Counted from the first letter of the stretch, positions 1 through 7,310 are shown. The stretch is DNA of 12,845 nt from Accumulibacter sp964428215 (GCA_964428215.1 CAYRXO010000099.1:1-12845), one strand, 5' to 3'. Notes: a model not told the origin generated them from the letters alone. Numbers and translations: made by a program.

Positions 1-256
1 CATCGTCGGCGTTATAGCAGCCGGCGGTATTCGGCAAAATGGTGAATACGGACGGCGGCAGAACGTCGAGCAGATTCGCTTCGCCGGCATGCTGGCCGAT
101 GTTCGTCCGGCGGATGGCGACGGTGACGATTTCGGCGCCGGAAACATCGATCGCTGCCCGCGTCTGCGCAAAATCGCGGTATTTGCCGGTGCCGACCAGC
201 AGGCGCGAACGATAGGTCTTGCCGGCGACAGTCAGGCAGTGTGGGTTGGTAGACAT
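1..256 (-). CDS. thiG: Thiazole synthase ThiG, N-terminal part (runs off window)
   Basis: ThiG forms the thiazole phosphate ring of thiamine from deoxyxylulose 5-phosphate, dehydroglycine/iminoglycine and the sulfur carried by ThiS thiocarboxylate; it is a cytoplasmic TIM-barrel enzyme. Translating the minus strand from the ATG at 256 gives 85 residues with typical ThiG sequence: the early RLLVGTGKY stretch, the GAEIVTVAIRR strand, the LLDVLPP segment and the LPNTAGCYNADD segment near the window edge. The remainder (full proteins are about 260 residues) lies beyond position 1. A GAGAG-type ribosome site sits about 7 bases before the ATG. thiS ends 24 bases upstream on the same strand, so the two are almost certainly co-transcribed, as is usual for this pair. 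The identity is clear; only the missing C-terminus is unseen. Confidence 0.95.
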   Translation of the reverse strand, partial: MSTNPHCLTVAGKTYRSRLLVGTGKYRDFAQTRAAIDVSGAEIVTVAIRRTNIGQHAGEANLLDVLPPSVFTILPNTAGCYNADD

Positions 257-280
257 GCGTCTCTCGCTTCAGAGTCAGGG

Positions 281-481
281 TCAACCGCCACCGACGGCAA
301 CGACGATTTCGATCCGATCGCCGTCGGCGAGGGCCGTTTCGGCGTGCTGACTGCGCGGCACGATCTCGCCATTACGTTCGACCGCCAAGCGCTTGCCGCT
401 ATGCGCCAGCGCGTCCAACAGGCCAGCGACGGTCAGCGGAGCGTCGAAACGACGATTTTCACCATTGATGATCAGTTTCAT
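281..481 (-). CDS. thiS: Sulfur carrier protein ThiS
   Basis: ThiS is a small ubiquitin-fold protein. Its C-terminal Gly-Gly is adenylylated and converted to a thiocarboxylate that donates sulfur to ThiG during thiazole synthesis. The 66-residue product has the normal family length. It starts MKLIINGE, has the hydrophobic LTVAGLLDAL helix in the middle, the LADGDRIEIV stretch, and ends VAVGGG, which supplies the essential terminal Gly-Gly. It precedes thiG with a 24-base gap. No strong Shine-Dalgarno sequence is visible before the ATG. A TAAAAT hexamer 10-15 bases upstream suggests that the transcript begins very close to the start codon. No TPP-riboswitch signature (CTGAGA or ACCTGAT-type cores) is visible upstream. 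Confidence 0.95.
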   Translation of the reverse strand: MKLIINGENRRFDAPLTVAGLLDALAHSGKRLAVERNGEIVPRSQHAETALADGDRIEIVVAVGGG

Positions 482-490
482 AAGCGGCGG

Positions 491-496
491 ATTTTA
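491..496 (-). promoter_or_regulatory. Possible -10 element just upstream of thiS
   Basis: On the minus strand the hexamer TAAAAT matches five of six sigma-70 -10 positions. Usual spacing would put the first transcribed base about three bases before the thiS ATG, giving a nearly leaderless message, in keeping with the lack of a good ribosome site. No convincing -35 hexamer is present at 16-18 bases, so this is only a candidate. Confidence 0.3.
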
Positions 497-526
497 CCAT
501 GCCGTGCGACGCCGCCTGCCGCGCGC

Positions 527-684
527 GTCTCGTCCAGCCGTTTTTGACGAGACAGCGACATCTGGGAAAAAGCAATTTCCCAGGGAAATCCGTTCGTTCC
601 TCAAGACGCAAGATACTTGCCGACAACACTGCCGGCAAGCGCGGAACGGGTGAATGGAGAGTCAAGGACCAGGATCGTCTGGTC
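527..684. repeat. Cluster of perfect short inverted repeats upstream of thiS
   Basis: Four separate perfect stems lie within 158 bases of non-coding sequence between the 115-residue protein gene and thiS. They are GTCTCGTC (527-534) with GACGAGAC (546-553); CTGGGAAA (562-569) with TTTCCCAG (576-583); CTTGCCG (616-622) with CGGCAAG (633-639); and GACCAG (667-672) with CTGGTC (679-684). A fifth, overlapping palindrome, ATTTCCC-A-GGGAAAT at 575-589, would compete with the second stem. No T-tract follows any of them on the minus strand, so they do not look like simple terminators. They may form a structured RNA leader or protein-binding sites; the function is unknown. Confidence 0.55.
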
Positions 685-732
685 TGTAGTGATCAAACGC
701 TTGCGGCGATGCTCGCGAGATCGATCAACTTC

Positions 733-1080
733 CTATGCCGCGTGGCGGTGGTCGTCGAGCAGGCTGCTCCAGTTCGCCTGCCATAAGCGGAGCAGATTTT
801 GAGCGGTGATCATGCTCAATTTCGAAATGCGGTTTTGATGGCGCCACAGCCAGGAAACACAGGTCGGTTGGTTGGCCGCTTCCCGAACCACCAAATGACC
901 GCCTTCGGCTTCGGCATAATCGATGAATCGTTCCATCGCCAAACGATAATAATCTGGACAATCGCAGCTACCGGTCAATACTTCCGCTTCACCGGCGGCA
1001 CGACGCCACAATTTGAGCGCCAGTTCCTCGCTGATGCCCGCTTTGTGAGCGATCCACGGAAGAATTTTTGGTGCTTTCAT
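733..1080 (-). CDS. Conserved-looking hypothetical protein, 115 residues
   Basis: No function can be assigned. The ATG at 1080 is chosen because AGGGG lies about 8 bases upstream and the sequence from MKAPKILPWIAHKAG onward looks like a real protein start. An in-frame extension to 1191 is possible, but it adds a low-complexity basic stretch and lacks a ribosome site. The product is soluble and mostly helical. The N-terminal half has an ELALKLWRRAAGEAE helix followed by a GSCDCPDYYRLAMERFID segment with a CxC pair. The C-terminal half is rich in Trp, Arg and Gln (for example VSWLWRHQNR). There is no signal peptide or membrane segment. From memory, similar short proteins opening with this LPWIA.KAG pattern occur in related betaproteobacteria as uncharacterised proteins, but I cannot confirm this here. 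It is on the same strand as thiSG but 251 bases away, so operon membership is doubtful. Confidence 0.7.
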   Translation of the reverse strand: MKAPKILPWIAHKAGISEELALKLWRRAAGEAEVLTGSCDCPDYYRLAMERFIDYAEAEGGHLVVREAANQPTCVSWLWRHQNRISKLSMITAQNLLRLWQANWSSLLDDHRHAA

Positions 1081-1168
1081 GACTTTTACCCCTGAGTTGC
1101 TGATGTTTCCACGCTCTGTCCGAACGATCGTCGCCTTGTGGGCGTTTCTTTTGTTGCAGCGCACAATA

Positions 1169-1174
1169 ATTATA
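1169..1174 (-). promoter_or_regulatory. Consensus -10 hexamer upstream of the 115-residue protein gene
   Basis: A perfect TATAAT on the minus strand lies 89 bases before the ATG at 1080, within an AT-rich island. Usual spacing would start transcription near 1162. The expected -35 position holds CAACTT, a poor match, so the site may need an activator or may not be a promoter. Confidence 0.35.
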
Positions 1175-1213
1175 ACGTGATTTGTCCGCAAAAGTTGACT
1201 TTGCTAACCAACT

Positions 1214-1312
1214 TTATTTCTCGTGGCCACTTTCTGACCATTTCCAATTCTTCAGCCAGCCTAAGTCACTGACCAAATGTTCAGCCATCTTGTAACTGAT
1301 GGGCCACCACAT
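1214..1312 (-). CDS. Possible tiny ORF, 32 residues, Trp-rich
   Basis: A minus-strand frame opens with ATG at 1312 and closes with TAA at 1214-1216. AAAGG lies about 10 bases before the ATG, a plausible ribosome site. The peptide begins MWWPISYKMAEHLV and has five tryptophans in 32 residues, which is unusual. There is no signal peptide and no recognised family. It lies between another weak frame (1345-1560) and the 115-residue protein gene on the same strand. The stop codon falls inside an inverted repeat. It could be a small peptide, a remnant of a longer decayed gene, or chance. Confidence 0.2.
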   Translation of the reverse strand: MWWPISYKMAEHLVSDLGWLKNWKWSESGHEK

Positions 1313-1344
1313 GCTTTTGTTACCTTTCTGATCTCAGGTTAGCA

Positions 1345-1560
1345 TCACCCCCCGGCACTTGCTGTGAGCAAATCCACAAAGTCACTGACGCTGATCAAAC
1401 TATTACCAAATACAGGCTGCGAATAGCCGATGATGCGCCATATCGCCATGACTGTCTTGTCGCAGTCGCGCGCTTGCGCACAGATAACCAACTCTTCCTG
1501 GTTCACAATCCCTGCCCTGGCCAATAAGCCCGTCACCCAAAGACAGGAAAAAGTTATCAT
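1345..1560 (-). CDS. Small hypothetical protein or gene remnant, 71 residues
   Basis: The frame runs from ATG 1560 to TGA 1345-1347 with an in-frame stop shortly upstream. Codon use (TTG, ATA, AGT, GTT, TTT common) is unlike the C/G-ending codons of the neighbours. The segment TGLLARAGIVNQEEL followed by an IGY stretch loosely resembles the helical repeat found in N-terminal domains of type II secretion/pilus ATPases (MshEN-like: LL..AGL...QL). The match is weak and I do not claim the family. The stop follows a run of six G residues on the coding strand; one base fewer there would extend the frame by about eight residues. The ribosome site is poor. It could be a fragment of a once larger, horizontally acquired gene. 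Confidence 0.35.
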   Translation of the reverse strand: MITFSCLWVTGLLARAGIVNQEELVICAQARDCDKTVMAIWRIIGYSQPVFGNSLISVSDFVDLLTASAGG

Positions 1561-1710
1561 TCCGGCGGTGAATCCCCGCTATTGCACGCGATGAATTCCG
1601 TCACGACGACTGCGATTTAGCAAGCTCTACACGCATTGTCGTGCTGGCGCCTGCAGCGGACAGCGAATCACCGACCACAACGCAGCAGGCAAGCCGATCA
1701 TCAGTAGCCC

Positions 1711-2373
1711 ATGCCCGCCTCAATCGACCACTACAGCCTATCAACTTTTTTGTTGGCCAGCGTCGTGCTGGCGGTCACACCGGGACCGGGCGTTTTCTAT
1801 ATTCTGGCTCGAACCGCCGCGCAAGGCTCCCGAGCCGGTCTGCTCTCGGTGGCTGGCGTCGCAGTCGGCAATTTCCTGAATGCGATTGCCGCTTCTCTAG
1901 GCTTGGCAACGCTGCTGACCCTGTTTCCGACGACCGTCAACGGTCTGCGGCAAATTGGCGCCATCTATCTGATCTACCTTGGTTTTCGAGCATTGCGCCC
2001 GGTTCTGGCCAGTGAGGGAACACGCCTCGACACGATCGGGAAGTGGGCGATTTTCCGGGAAGGTCTGTTGGTTGCATTGCTCAATCCGAAAACAGCGCTT
2101 TTTTTCGGCGCTTTCCTGCCACAATTCGTCGACCCGGCCTGGTCGATGAGCGCACAATGCATTGCCCTCGGGGCGGTTTTCGTCGGCATCGCGCTTCTGA
2201 GTGACTCGCTTTACGTCTTCACTGCCGGAGCTTTTCTCCTTTCAACCGAACGCTGGCGACGACAACGTTCCTTTGTCCACCATCTCGGCGGGCTACTGCT
2301 GATCAGCTTAGGAATTTTTGGCGCCTTGAGTGGACTGGCGGAACAGAACGCTCTTCCCGTCCGCATTCCCTGA
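1711..2373 (+). CDS. LysE/RhtB-family amino-acid exporter
   Basis: Members of this inner-membrane family export amino acids such as lysine, threonine, homoserine or leucine, driven by the proton gradient. The 220-residue product has normal length and about six hydrophobic segments. It shows the two family hallmarks: TPGPG at residues 23-27, in the first membrane helix, and NPKTALFFGAFLPQFVD from about residue 125. A GLLSVAGVAVGN stretch follows the first helix, as expected. The ATG at 1711 is the first possible start after an in-frame TAG at 1705-1707, but no good Shine-Dalgarno precedes it. The gene stands alone and converges on recN with a 29-base gap that contains no obvious terminator. 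The substrate cannot be told from sequence. The family assignment is firm. Confidence 0.9.
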   Translation: MPASIDHYSLSTFLLASVVLAVTPGPGVFYILARTAAQGSRAGLLSVAGVAVGNFLNAIAASLGLATLLTLFPTTVNGLRQIGAIYLIYLGFRALRPVLASEGTRLDTIGKWAIFREGLLVALLNPKTALFFGAFLPQFVDPAWSMSAQCIALGAVFVGIALLSDSLYVFTAGAFLLSTERWRRQRSFVHHLGGLLLISLGIFGALSGLAEQNALPVRIP

Positions 2374-2402
2374 CCGCCGCCAGATCTGCGCCGTCGGGAA
2401 GG

Positions 2403-4052
2403 TCAACCGGCGAGCATTTCCCGCGCATGCTGCCGGGTAATCGGCGTAATGTCGATGCCACCGAGCATGCGGGCCACTTCTTCGACGCGCGCTGCCTCGT
2501 CGAGCACGGTCACCCGGCTGCGCGTCTGATCGTCCTGGGTATGTTTGCTGACTTGCCATTGCCAGTTGGCGCGTGCAGCGACCTGCGGCAGATGCGTCAC
2601 GCAGAGCACTTGCCGTTCTCCACCCAGTTGCCGCAGCAGACGGCCGACCACTTCGGCGACACCGCCACCGATGCCGACATCGACTTCATCGAAGATCAGC
2701 GTCGGCACACGGGCCGCCTGACTGGTAACCACCTGGATGGCCAGGCTGATGCGCGACAGTTCGCCGCCTGAAGCGATTTTCGCCAGCGAGCGGGATTCGT
2801 TGCCGGCCAAACCCGCCAGGCGGAAGTCGATCTGTTCCAGCCCCGCCGCCCCGCCTTCGACCGGCAGGCAGCAGACTTCGAAACGTCCGCCGCCCAGCGC
2901 CAGTTGTTGCATGACCTGGCTGACCGCGCTGGCGAGCGCGCTGGCCGCCTCGGCCCGGGCAAGCGACAGCCGTTGCGCCAGTTGGTCGTAGCGGCGGCGT
3001 GCGTCAGCCGCCAGTTCGCGCAACGCTTCGATGTCGATGGCCTGACCGAGAGTGAGCAAGCGTTGTTGCCAATCGGCAAGCAAGCCGGGCAGTTCATCCG
3101 ACGTGCAGCGGAATTTGCGCGCACAGGCAAGCACGGCATCGATGCGGCTTTCGACGACCTGCAGACGACGCGGATCGAGATCGACCCGGCCGCTGTAGCG
3201 GCGCAAGGTCGAAATCACTTCGCCGATTTCGGCCTGCGCGGCCTGCAGCGTGGTGACGACTTCATGCAGTGCCGGATCGTAAGCGGCCAGATCGTCGAGG
3301 CGGCTGGCGGCCGTCGCCACTTGCGCCTGACAAGCCGATTCGCCTTCGCTCAGAATCTGCAGGGCGAATTCGCTTCCTTCGAGCAGTGCAGCAGCGTGCG
3401 CCAGACGCTGGTGCTCCTCGTTGAGCAGCTGCCACTCGTCGACGCTGAATGCCAGCGACGCCAGTTCCTGGACCTGCCAGCTCAGTTGTTCGCGTTCGGC
3501 AAGTAGCGCTTCGACCCCTTGGCTGGCCGTATCGAACTGCGTTTTGACTTCACGCCAGCGCCGCCAGGCAGCGGCGACGTCGGCAACCAGCGGCGTCAGC
3601 CGGGCATGCTCATCGAGTAGCTTGCGCTGCGCCTCGCTGCGCAGCAGCGATTGGTGCGCATGCTGCCCATGGATGTCGACCAAGGTTTCCGACACCTCGC
3701 GCAGTTGTTGCACGGTGACCGGCGAGCCGTTGAGATAAGCGCGCGAACGGCCGCCGCCGTCGACGACGCGGCGCAAGAGCAAACTGCCGTCGGCATCGAG
3801 ATCGTGAGCCTGCAGCCAGTCGACCGCCAGCAGCGAATCGTCAAGCGCGAATTCGGCGCTGACCTCGGCCCGTTCGGCACCGGCGCGGATCAGGCTGGCT
3901 TCGGCCCGTTCGCCGAGCGCAAAAGCCAGGGCATCGACGAGTATCGATTTGCCGGCGCCGGTTTCGCCGGTCAGAGTGCCGAATCCTGGCTGGAAAGCCA
4001 GTTCCAGCCGGTCCACCAGCACGAAGTCGCGGATTGTCAGTCGGCAAAGCAT
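2403..4052 (-). CDS. recN: DNA repair protein RecN
   Basis: RecN is an SMC-like ATPase that acts early in double-strand-break repair by homologous recombination, tethering or organising DNA ends. The 549-residue product has the normal length. It opens MLCRLTIRDFVLVDRLEL, with the Walker A motif GETGAGKS at residues 29-36. A long middle section (about 160-390), rich in Glu, Ala, Leu, Arg and Gln, forms the coiled coil. The ABC signature SGGELS is at about 428-433, Walker B TLIFDEVD starts near 451, and the VTHLPQVAA switch segment follows. The ATG at 4052 is chosen because GAGGAA lies about 9 bases upstream and it matches the usual RecN start. The open frame continues upstream into nadK but there is no homology there. 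It follows nadK by 23 bases, so the two are likely co-transcribed. No LexA-type operator is visible in the short gap. Confidence 0.97.
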   Translation of the reverse strand: MLCRLTIRDFVLVDRLELAFQPGFGTLTGETGAGKSILVDALAFALGERAEASLIRAGAERAEVSAEFALDDSLLAVDWLQAHDLDADGSLLLRRVVDGGGRSRAYLNGSPVTVQQLREVSETLVDIHGQHAHQSLLRSEAQRKLLDEHARLTPLVADVAAAWRRWREVKTQFDTASQGVEALLAEREQLSWQVQELASLAFSVDEWQLLNEEHQRLAHAAALLEGSEFALQILSEGESACQAQVATAASRLDDLAAYDPALHEVVTTLQAAQAEIGEVISTLRRYSGRVDLDPRRLQVVESRIDAVLACARKFRCTSDELPGLLADWQQRLLTLGQAIDIEALRELAADARRRYDQLAQRLSLARAEAASALASAVSQVMQQLALGGGRFEVCCLPVEGGAAGLEQIDFRLAGLAGNESRSLAKIASGGELSRISLAIQVVTSQAARVPTLIFDEVDVGIGGGVAEVVGRLLRQLGGERQVLCVTHLPQVAARANWQWQVSKHTQDDQTRSRVTVLDEAARVEEVARMLGGIDITPITRQHAREMLAG

Positions 4053-4075
4053 GTCATTGTTTTCCTCGACGGAAA

Positions 4076-4999
4076 CTAATGTCCTTTCGGACGCTCGCTC
4101 CAGTGGAGCTTCTGGCGCAGCATGGAGAAATAGCTGTAGCCCGGCGGATGCAGCAGGCAGATCGAGTATTCGGAGCAACGTATACGGACACAGTCGCCGT
4201 TGCGCAGATCGACCGTCACCTGCCCATCGAAGTGCGCGCGCGAATCGGTGGCGGAAACGATGCGAATCTCGACTTCGTTGCGGTCGCCGACGAGAATCGG
4301 GCGATTGGTCAAGGCATGCGGACACAAGGGCACCAGCGCGATGGCCGCCACGTGCGGGTGCAGAATCGGTCCGTTGGCCGACAGGGCGTAAGCCGTCGAG
4401 CCGGTGGAGGTGGCTACGATCAGGCCGTCGGCACGCAGGCGATAGATGAATTCGCCATCGATCGACAGCTCGCATTCGATCATCCGGCCGATGGCTCCTT
4501 TATCGACCACTACGTCGTTGAGCGCCAAGCTGGCAGCGAAAACACGTTCGTCGCGAATGACTTCGGCATCGAGCAGCATGCGGTTTTCGGCGACGAATTT
4601 GCCGTCGAGCAAATCGTCCAGGCAGGTGAGCATTTCGTCGCGCGACACATCGGTCAGAAAACCGAGCCGGCCACGATTGACGCCGACCAATGGCACCCGA
4701 TAGCGCGCCAGCGCGCGGGCAGCGTTGAGCATGGTGCCGTCACCGCCGACGACGATCGCCAGATCGGCGTGTGCGCCGAGCCAGGAAAAGCTGCCGGTCG
4801 CCCAGTGACGCAGATCGAGCCCCGAATCGATGTTGCGCGCCGTCTCTTCTTCGATCAGCACCGTCATTCCGCGCTGTTGCAGATTGCTGGCCAGCAAACG
4901 GATCGATTCGGCAATGTCCGGGCTATGATACTTTCCGACCAGGGCAATCGTACGGGGTAGTGAGACCCTATCCGTCGTGGCGGGGGAGTCATAATTCAT
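4076..4999 (-). CDS. nadK: NAD kinase
   Basis: This cytoplasmic enzyme phosphorylates NAD to NADP using ATP or polyphosphate. The 307-residue protein has the diagnostic GGDGT at residues 85-89, followed by the NRGRLGFLTDV loop, an NDVVVDKG segment and the TGSTAYALSANGPILHP motif that closes the NAD site. The length is normal (about 290-310). Start choice is uncertain. ATG 4999 gives MNYDSPATT with no clear ribosome site. ATG 5017 would add six residues (MWFNCR) and has GGTGA about 12 bases upstream. The first conserved residues (TIALVGKY) begin at about 17 from the shorter start, so both starts are compatible. It is upstream of recN in the same transcription unit and divergent from hrcA, a layout I associate with betaproteobacteria. 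Confidence 0.96.
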   Translation of the reverse strand: MNYDSPATTDRVSLPRTIALVGKYHSPDIAESIRLLASNLQQRGMTVLIEEETARNIDSGLDLRHWATGSFSWLGAHADLAIVVGGDGTMLNAARALARYRVPLVGVNRGRLGFLTDVSRDEMLTCLDDLLDGKFVAENRMLLDAEVIRDERVFAASLALNDVVVDKGAIGRMIECELSIDGEFIYRLRADGLIVATSTGSTAYALSANGPILHPHVAAIALVPLCPHALTNRPILVGDRNEVEIRIVSATDSRAHFDGQVTVDLRNGDCVRIRCSEYSICLLHPPGYSYFSMLRQKLHWSERPKGH

Positions 5000-5040
5000 G
5001 CGGCAATTAAACCACATTTCGGCCGCGCGTCACCCTGCCC

Positions 5041-5068
5041 ATAATGCCGGTTATTTTTGTAGAATCAA
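5041..5068 (-). promoter_or_regulatory. Candidate nadK-recN promoter in the divergent hrcA/nadK gap
   Basis: On the minus strand TTGATT (5063-5068) and CATTAT (5041-5046) are separated by 16 bases, each matching four of six sigma-70 positions. The predicted start near 5034 gives a short leader to either nadK ATG. The -35 overlaps the bases just before the hrcA start, so the two divergent units probably share control DNA. On the plus strand TAGAAT (5060-5065) could be a -10 for hrcA, which would make the hrcA message leaderless, but it has no good -35. Confidence 0.4.
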
Positions 5069-5071
5069 AAC

Positions 5072-6100
5072 ATGCTCGACGACCGCGCCCGATCCCTGCT
5101 GAAGACCCTGATCGAACTCTATATCACGGATGGACAGCCGGTCGGTTCGCGAGCGCTGTCGAAGTATTCCGGGCTGGATCTGTCCGCGGCGACAGTGCGC
5201 AACGTGATGGCCGATCTCGAAGACATCGGCCTGATCGCCAGTCCGCACACCTCGGCTGGCCGGGTGCCGACGACACGCGGTTATCGTTTTTTTGTCGATA
5301 GCCTGTTGACCATCCATCCGCTCGAAAAAGCCAAAATCGACGTCATCGAAGGCCAGTTGCTGCCGTCACAACCCAAGCAGCTGATCAGCAACGCCTCGCA
5401 TCTGCTTTCCGGTCTGACGCACTTTGCCGGCATCGTCCTGACGCCGCGGCGCATCGCCCCGCGCATTCGGCAGATCGAATTCGTCAGTCTCTCCGAACGG
5501 CGCATCCTGCTCATCCTGGTCACTTCCGACGGCGACGTGCAGAACCGGCTGCTCTTCCCGAGCCGTCCTTACAGCCCGTCGGAACTGGTCACCGCCACCA
5601 ACTCTCTGAACCAGCATTTCATCGGCCACGATTTCGACTACATCCGCCGGCAGGTGCAGGCGGAATTGCAGGCATTGCACGGCGATCTGCAAGCGTTGAT
5701 GAACGCCGCACTGGTCGCCAGCGATGAAGCGATGCACGGCTCGGGCGATCGTTACGTCATTTCCGGCGAGCAGAACCTGCTCGACGTCGAAGAGTTCTCC
5801 TCGAACATGCAGCGGCTGCGCGAACTGTTCAACCTCTTCGAACAGCGCACCTCGCTGATCCAGTTGCTCGATCTCTCGCAGCGCGCCGACGGGGTGCAGA
5901 TTTTCATCGGCGGCGAATCCGGGCTGGCGCCGCTCGACGAATGCAGCGTCGTCACCGCCCCGTATGAAGTCGATGGCCAGATCGTCGGTTCGGTCGGCGT
6001 CATCGGCCCGACGCGGATGGCCTACGAACGCGTCATTCCAATCGTCGACATCACCGCCAAGCTGCTTTCCTCGGCGCTGACTTTTCAGGCCAATTGCTGA
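5072..6100 (+). CDS. hrcA: Heat-inducible transcription repressor HrcA
   Basis: HrcA dimers bind CIRCE operators and repress groESL/dnaK-type chaperone genes; GroEL helps keep HrcA active, which couples repression to protein folding load. The 342-residue product has the usual length. The N-terminal winged helix (about 1-75) carries the family sequence: QPVGSRALSK, then ATVRNVMADLEDIGLI, then the wing HTSAGRVPTTRGYRFFVD. The GAF-like dimerisation and regulatory domain follows (ILLILVTSDGDVQNR, then FIGGESGL near residue 278, and GSVGVIGPTRM at the end). It starts 72 bases beyond the alternative nadK start, in the opposite direction. No CIRCE element (TTAGCACTC with its inverted repeat) is visible upstream, so self-repression through CIRCE is not supported here. 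Its stop overlaps the hemH start by one base. Confidence 0.97.
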   Translation: MLDDRARSLLKTLIELYITDGQPVGSRALSKYSGLDLSAATVRNVMADLEDIGLIASPHTSAGRVPTTRGYRFFVDSLLTIHPLEKAKIDVIEGQLLPSQPKQLISNASHLLSGLTHFAGIVLTPRRIAPRIRQIEFVSLSERRILLILVTSDGDVQNRLLFPSRPYSPSELVTATNSLNQHFIGHDFDYIRRQVQAELQALHGDLQALMNAALVASDEAMHGSGDRYVISGEQNLLDVEEFSSNMQRLRELFNLFEQRTSLIQLLDLSQRADGVQIFIGGESGLAPLDECSVVTAPYEVDGQIVGSVGVIGPTRMAYERVIPIVDITAKLLSSALTFQANC

Positions 6101-7203
6101 TGGCGCATTATCTTCCCGAACCGGCGTACCAGCATGGGACGGCGGGCCAGACCGCCGTGCTGCTGGTCAACCTGGGCACCCCCGACGCGCCGACGCCCGC
6201 CGCCGTGCGTCACTACCTGCGCGAATTCCTTTCCGACCCACGCGTCGTCGAAGTACCGCGTCTGCTGTGGTGGCCGATCCTGAACGGCATCATCCTCAAC
6301 GTGCGACCCAAACGCTCGGCGGAAAAATACGCCGCCATCTGGACCGAGCAGGGTTCACCGCTCAAATGCCATCTCGAACGACAGAGCAAGCTGTTGCGCG
6401 GTTTTCTCGGCCACGCCGGCCACCGATTGCTGGTCGATCACGCCATGCGTTATGGCCAACCGTCGATCGCCACCGCGCTCAGCCGGCTCAAGGTGCAAGG
6501 CAGCGCGCGCATCCTGATCCTGCCGCTCTACCCGCAGTACGCGGCCAGTACCACGGCGACCGCATTCGACGTCGTCGGCCGCTGGCTGCGAAGCACGCGC
6601 AATACGCCCGAGATCCGCTGCATCCGCTCATTTGCCGATCATCCGGGTTATATCGCTGCTCTGGCGAACAGCGTACGCGAACACTGGCAACGCCATGGCC
6701 GGCCGGCAAACACCTATCGACTGCTGATCAGCTTTCACGGTTTGCCACGCGCTTCGCTGGACAAAGGCGACCCGTATCACTGCGAGTGTCAGAAAACCGC
6801 CCGCCTGCTCGCCGAAGCGCTGCAACTGCCCGCCGAAGCGTATCAGTTGAGTTTCCAGTCGCGCTTCGGCCGCGCCGAATGGCTGCAGCCGGACACGGCC
6901 GTCACTTTGCAGACGTTGGCGCGCAACGGCGTCCGGCGCGTCGATGTCATCTGCCCCGGATTCACCGCCGACTGTCTCGAAACCCTCGAAGAAATCGCCA
7001 TCGCCGGCAAAGCAAGCTATCTGCAGGCCGGCGGCAGCGAATTCCATTATCTTCCCTGCCTGAATGAACGCGACGACTGGCTGCGCGCGCTGGTCGATCT
7101 GGTCAGCACGCATCTGCAAGGCTGGCCGACGCAAAACGTCGCAGATCCGGCGCAGCTCGAATTAAGCGCGCTACGCGCCAAAGCGCTGGGCGCACAATCC
7201 TGA
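6100..7203 (+). CDS. hemH: Ferrochelatase
   Basis: HemH inserts Fe(II) into protoporphyrin IX in the last step of heme b synthesis; in proteobacteria it is cytoplasmic or loosely membrane-associated. The protein is 367 residues, normal for proteobacterial HemH. Key features are LLVNLGTPDAPT near the N-terminus; LPLYPQYAASTTAT (about 142-155); SFHGLP with the metal-site His213; the YQLSFQSRFGRAEWLQPDT segment; and CPGFTADCLETLEEI with the conserved Glu294. Its ATG overlaps the hrcA TGA (TGATG), which implies translational coupling. A TTG six bases earlier is a less likely start. No nearby gene belongs to heme synthesis, but the cytochrome b561 gene 232 bases downstream uses its product. Confidence 0.97.
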   Translation: MAHYLPEPAYQHGTAGQTAVLLVNLGTPDAPTPAAVRHYLREFLSDPRVVEVPRLLWWPILNGIILNVRPKRSAEKYAAIWTEQGSPLKCHLERQSKLLRGFLGHAGHRLLVDHAMRYGQPSIATALSRLKVQGSARILILPLYPQYAASTTATAFDVVGRWLRSTRNTPEIRCIRSFADHPGYIAALANSVREHWQRHGRPANTYRLLISFHGLPRASLDKGDPYHCECQKTARLLAEALQLPAEAYQLSFQSRFGRAEWLQPDTAVTLQTLARNGVRRVDVICPGFTADCLETLEEIAIAGKASYLQAGGSEFHYLPCLNERDDWLRALVDLVSTHLQGWPTQNVADPAQLELSALRAKALGAQS

Positions 7204-7310
7204 TGGACAATGTGGCGGGCAGCGCGCAACGCCACAACCCGCCTGCGCAGCCACTCAGTCCACATTTCCTGATCAATCTCGTCCGTTCAGACAGCCGGTA
7301 ACAGTCAAGG

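Larger units (their letters stand above)
1081..1710. other. Gene-poor, AT-richer intergenic region
   Basis: These 630 bases hold no confidently identified gene. By eye they are clearly richer in A and T than the flanking genes, especially 1160-1345. They contain two weak minus-strand frames (1214-1312 and 1345-1560), a 7-base inverted repeat AAAGTTG (1191-1197) / CAACTTT (1209-1215), and an 11-base direct repeat AAGTCACTGAC at 1263-1273 and 1379-1389. No tRNA, CRISPR repeat or insertion-sequence ends are visible. The region may be decayed foreign DNA or a regulatory spacer before the exporter gene at 1711. Confidence 0.5.

Noticed and set aside
482..732. TPP riboswitch upstream of thiS
   Set aside because: Neither the CTGAGA nor the ACCTGAT-type core is present on the minus strand; only unrelated stems are seen.
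1638..1773. 12-base direct repeat GTCGTGCTGGCG at 1638-1649 and 1762-1773
   Set aside because: It is a single short match, one copy inside the exporter coding sequence; most likely chance.
2904..3506. 200-codon plus-strand frame opposite recN
   Set aside because: It lies inside the RecN coiled-coil coding sequence, with composition typical of an antisense shadow.
4053..4475. In-frame N-terminal extension of RecN by about 140 residues
   Set aside because: It overlaps nadK in another frame, is Arg/Ser-rich low-complexity sequence, and the ATG at 4052 has a ribosome site and the conserved RecN start.
4034..4960. A long plus-strand open frame (308 codons) opposite nadK
   Set aside because: It is antisense to a clear NAD kinase and has no recognisable motifs; GC-rich codon bias opens the opposite frame.
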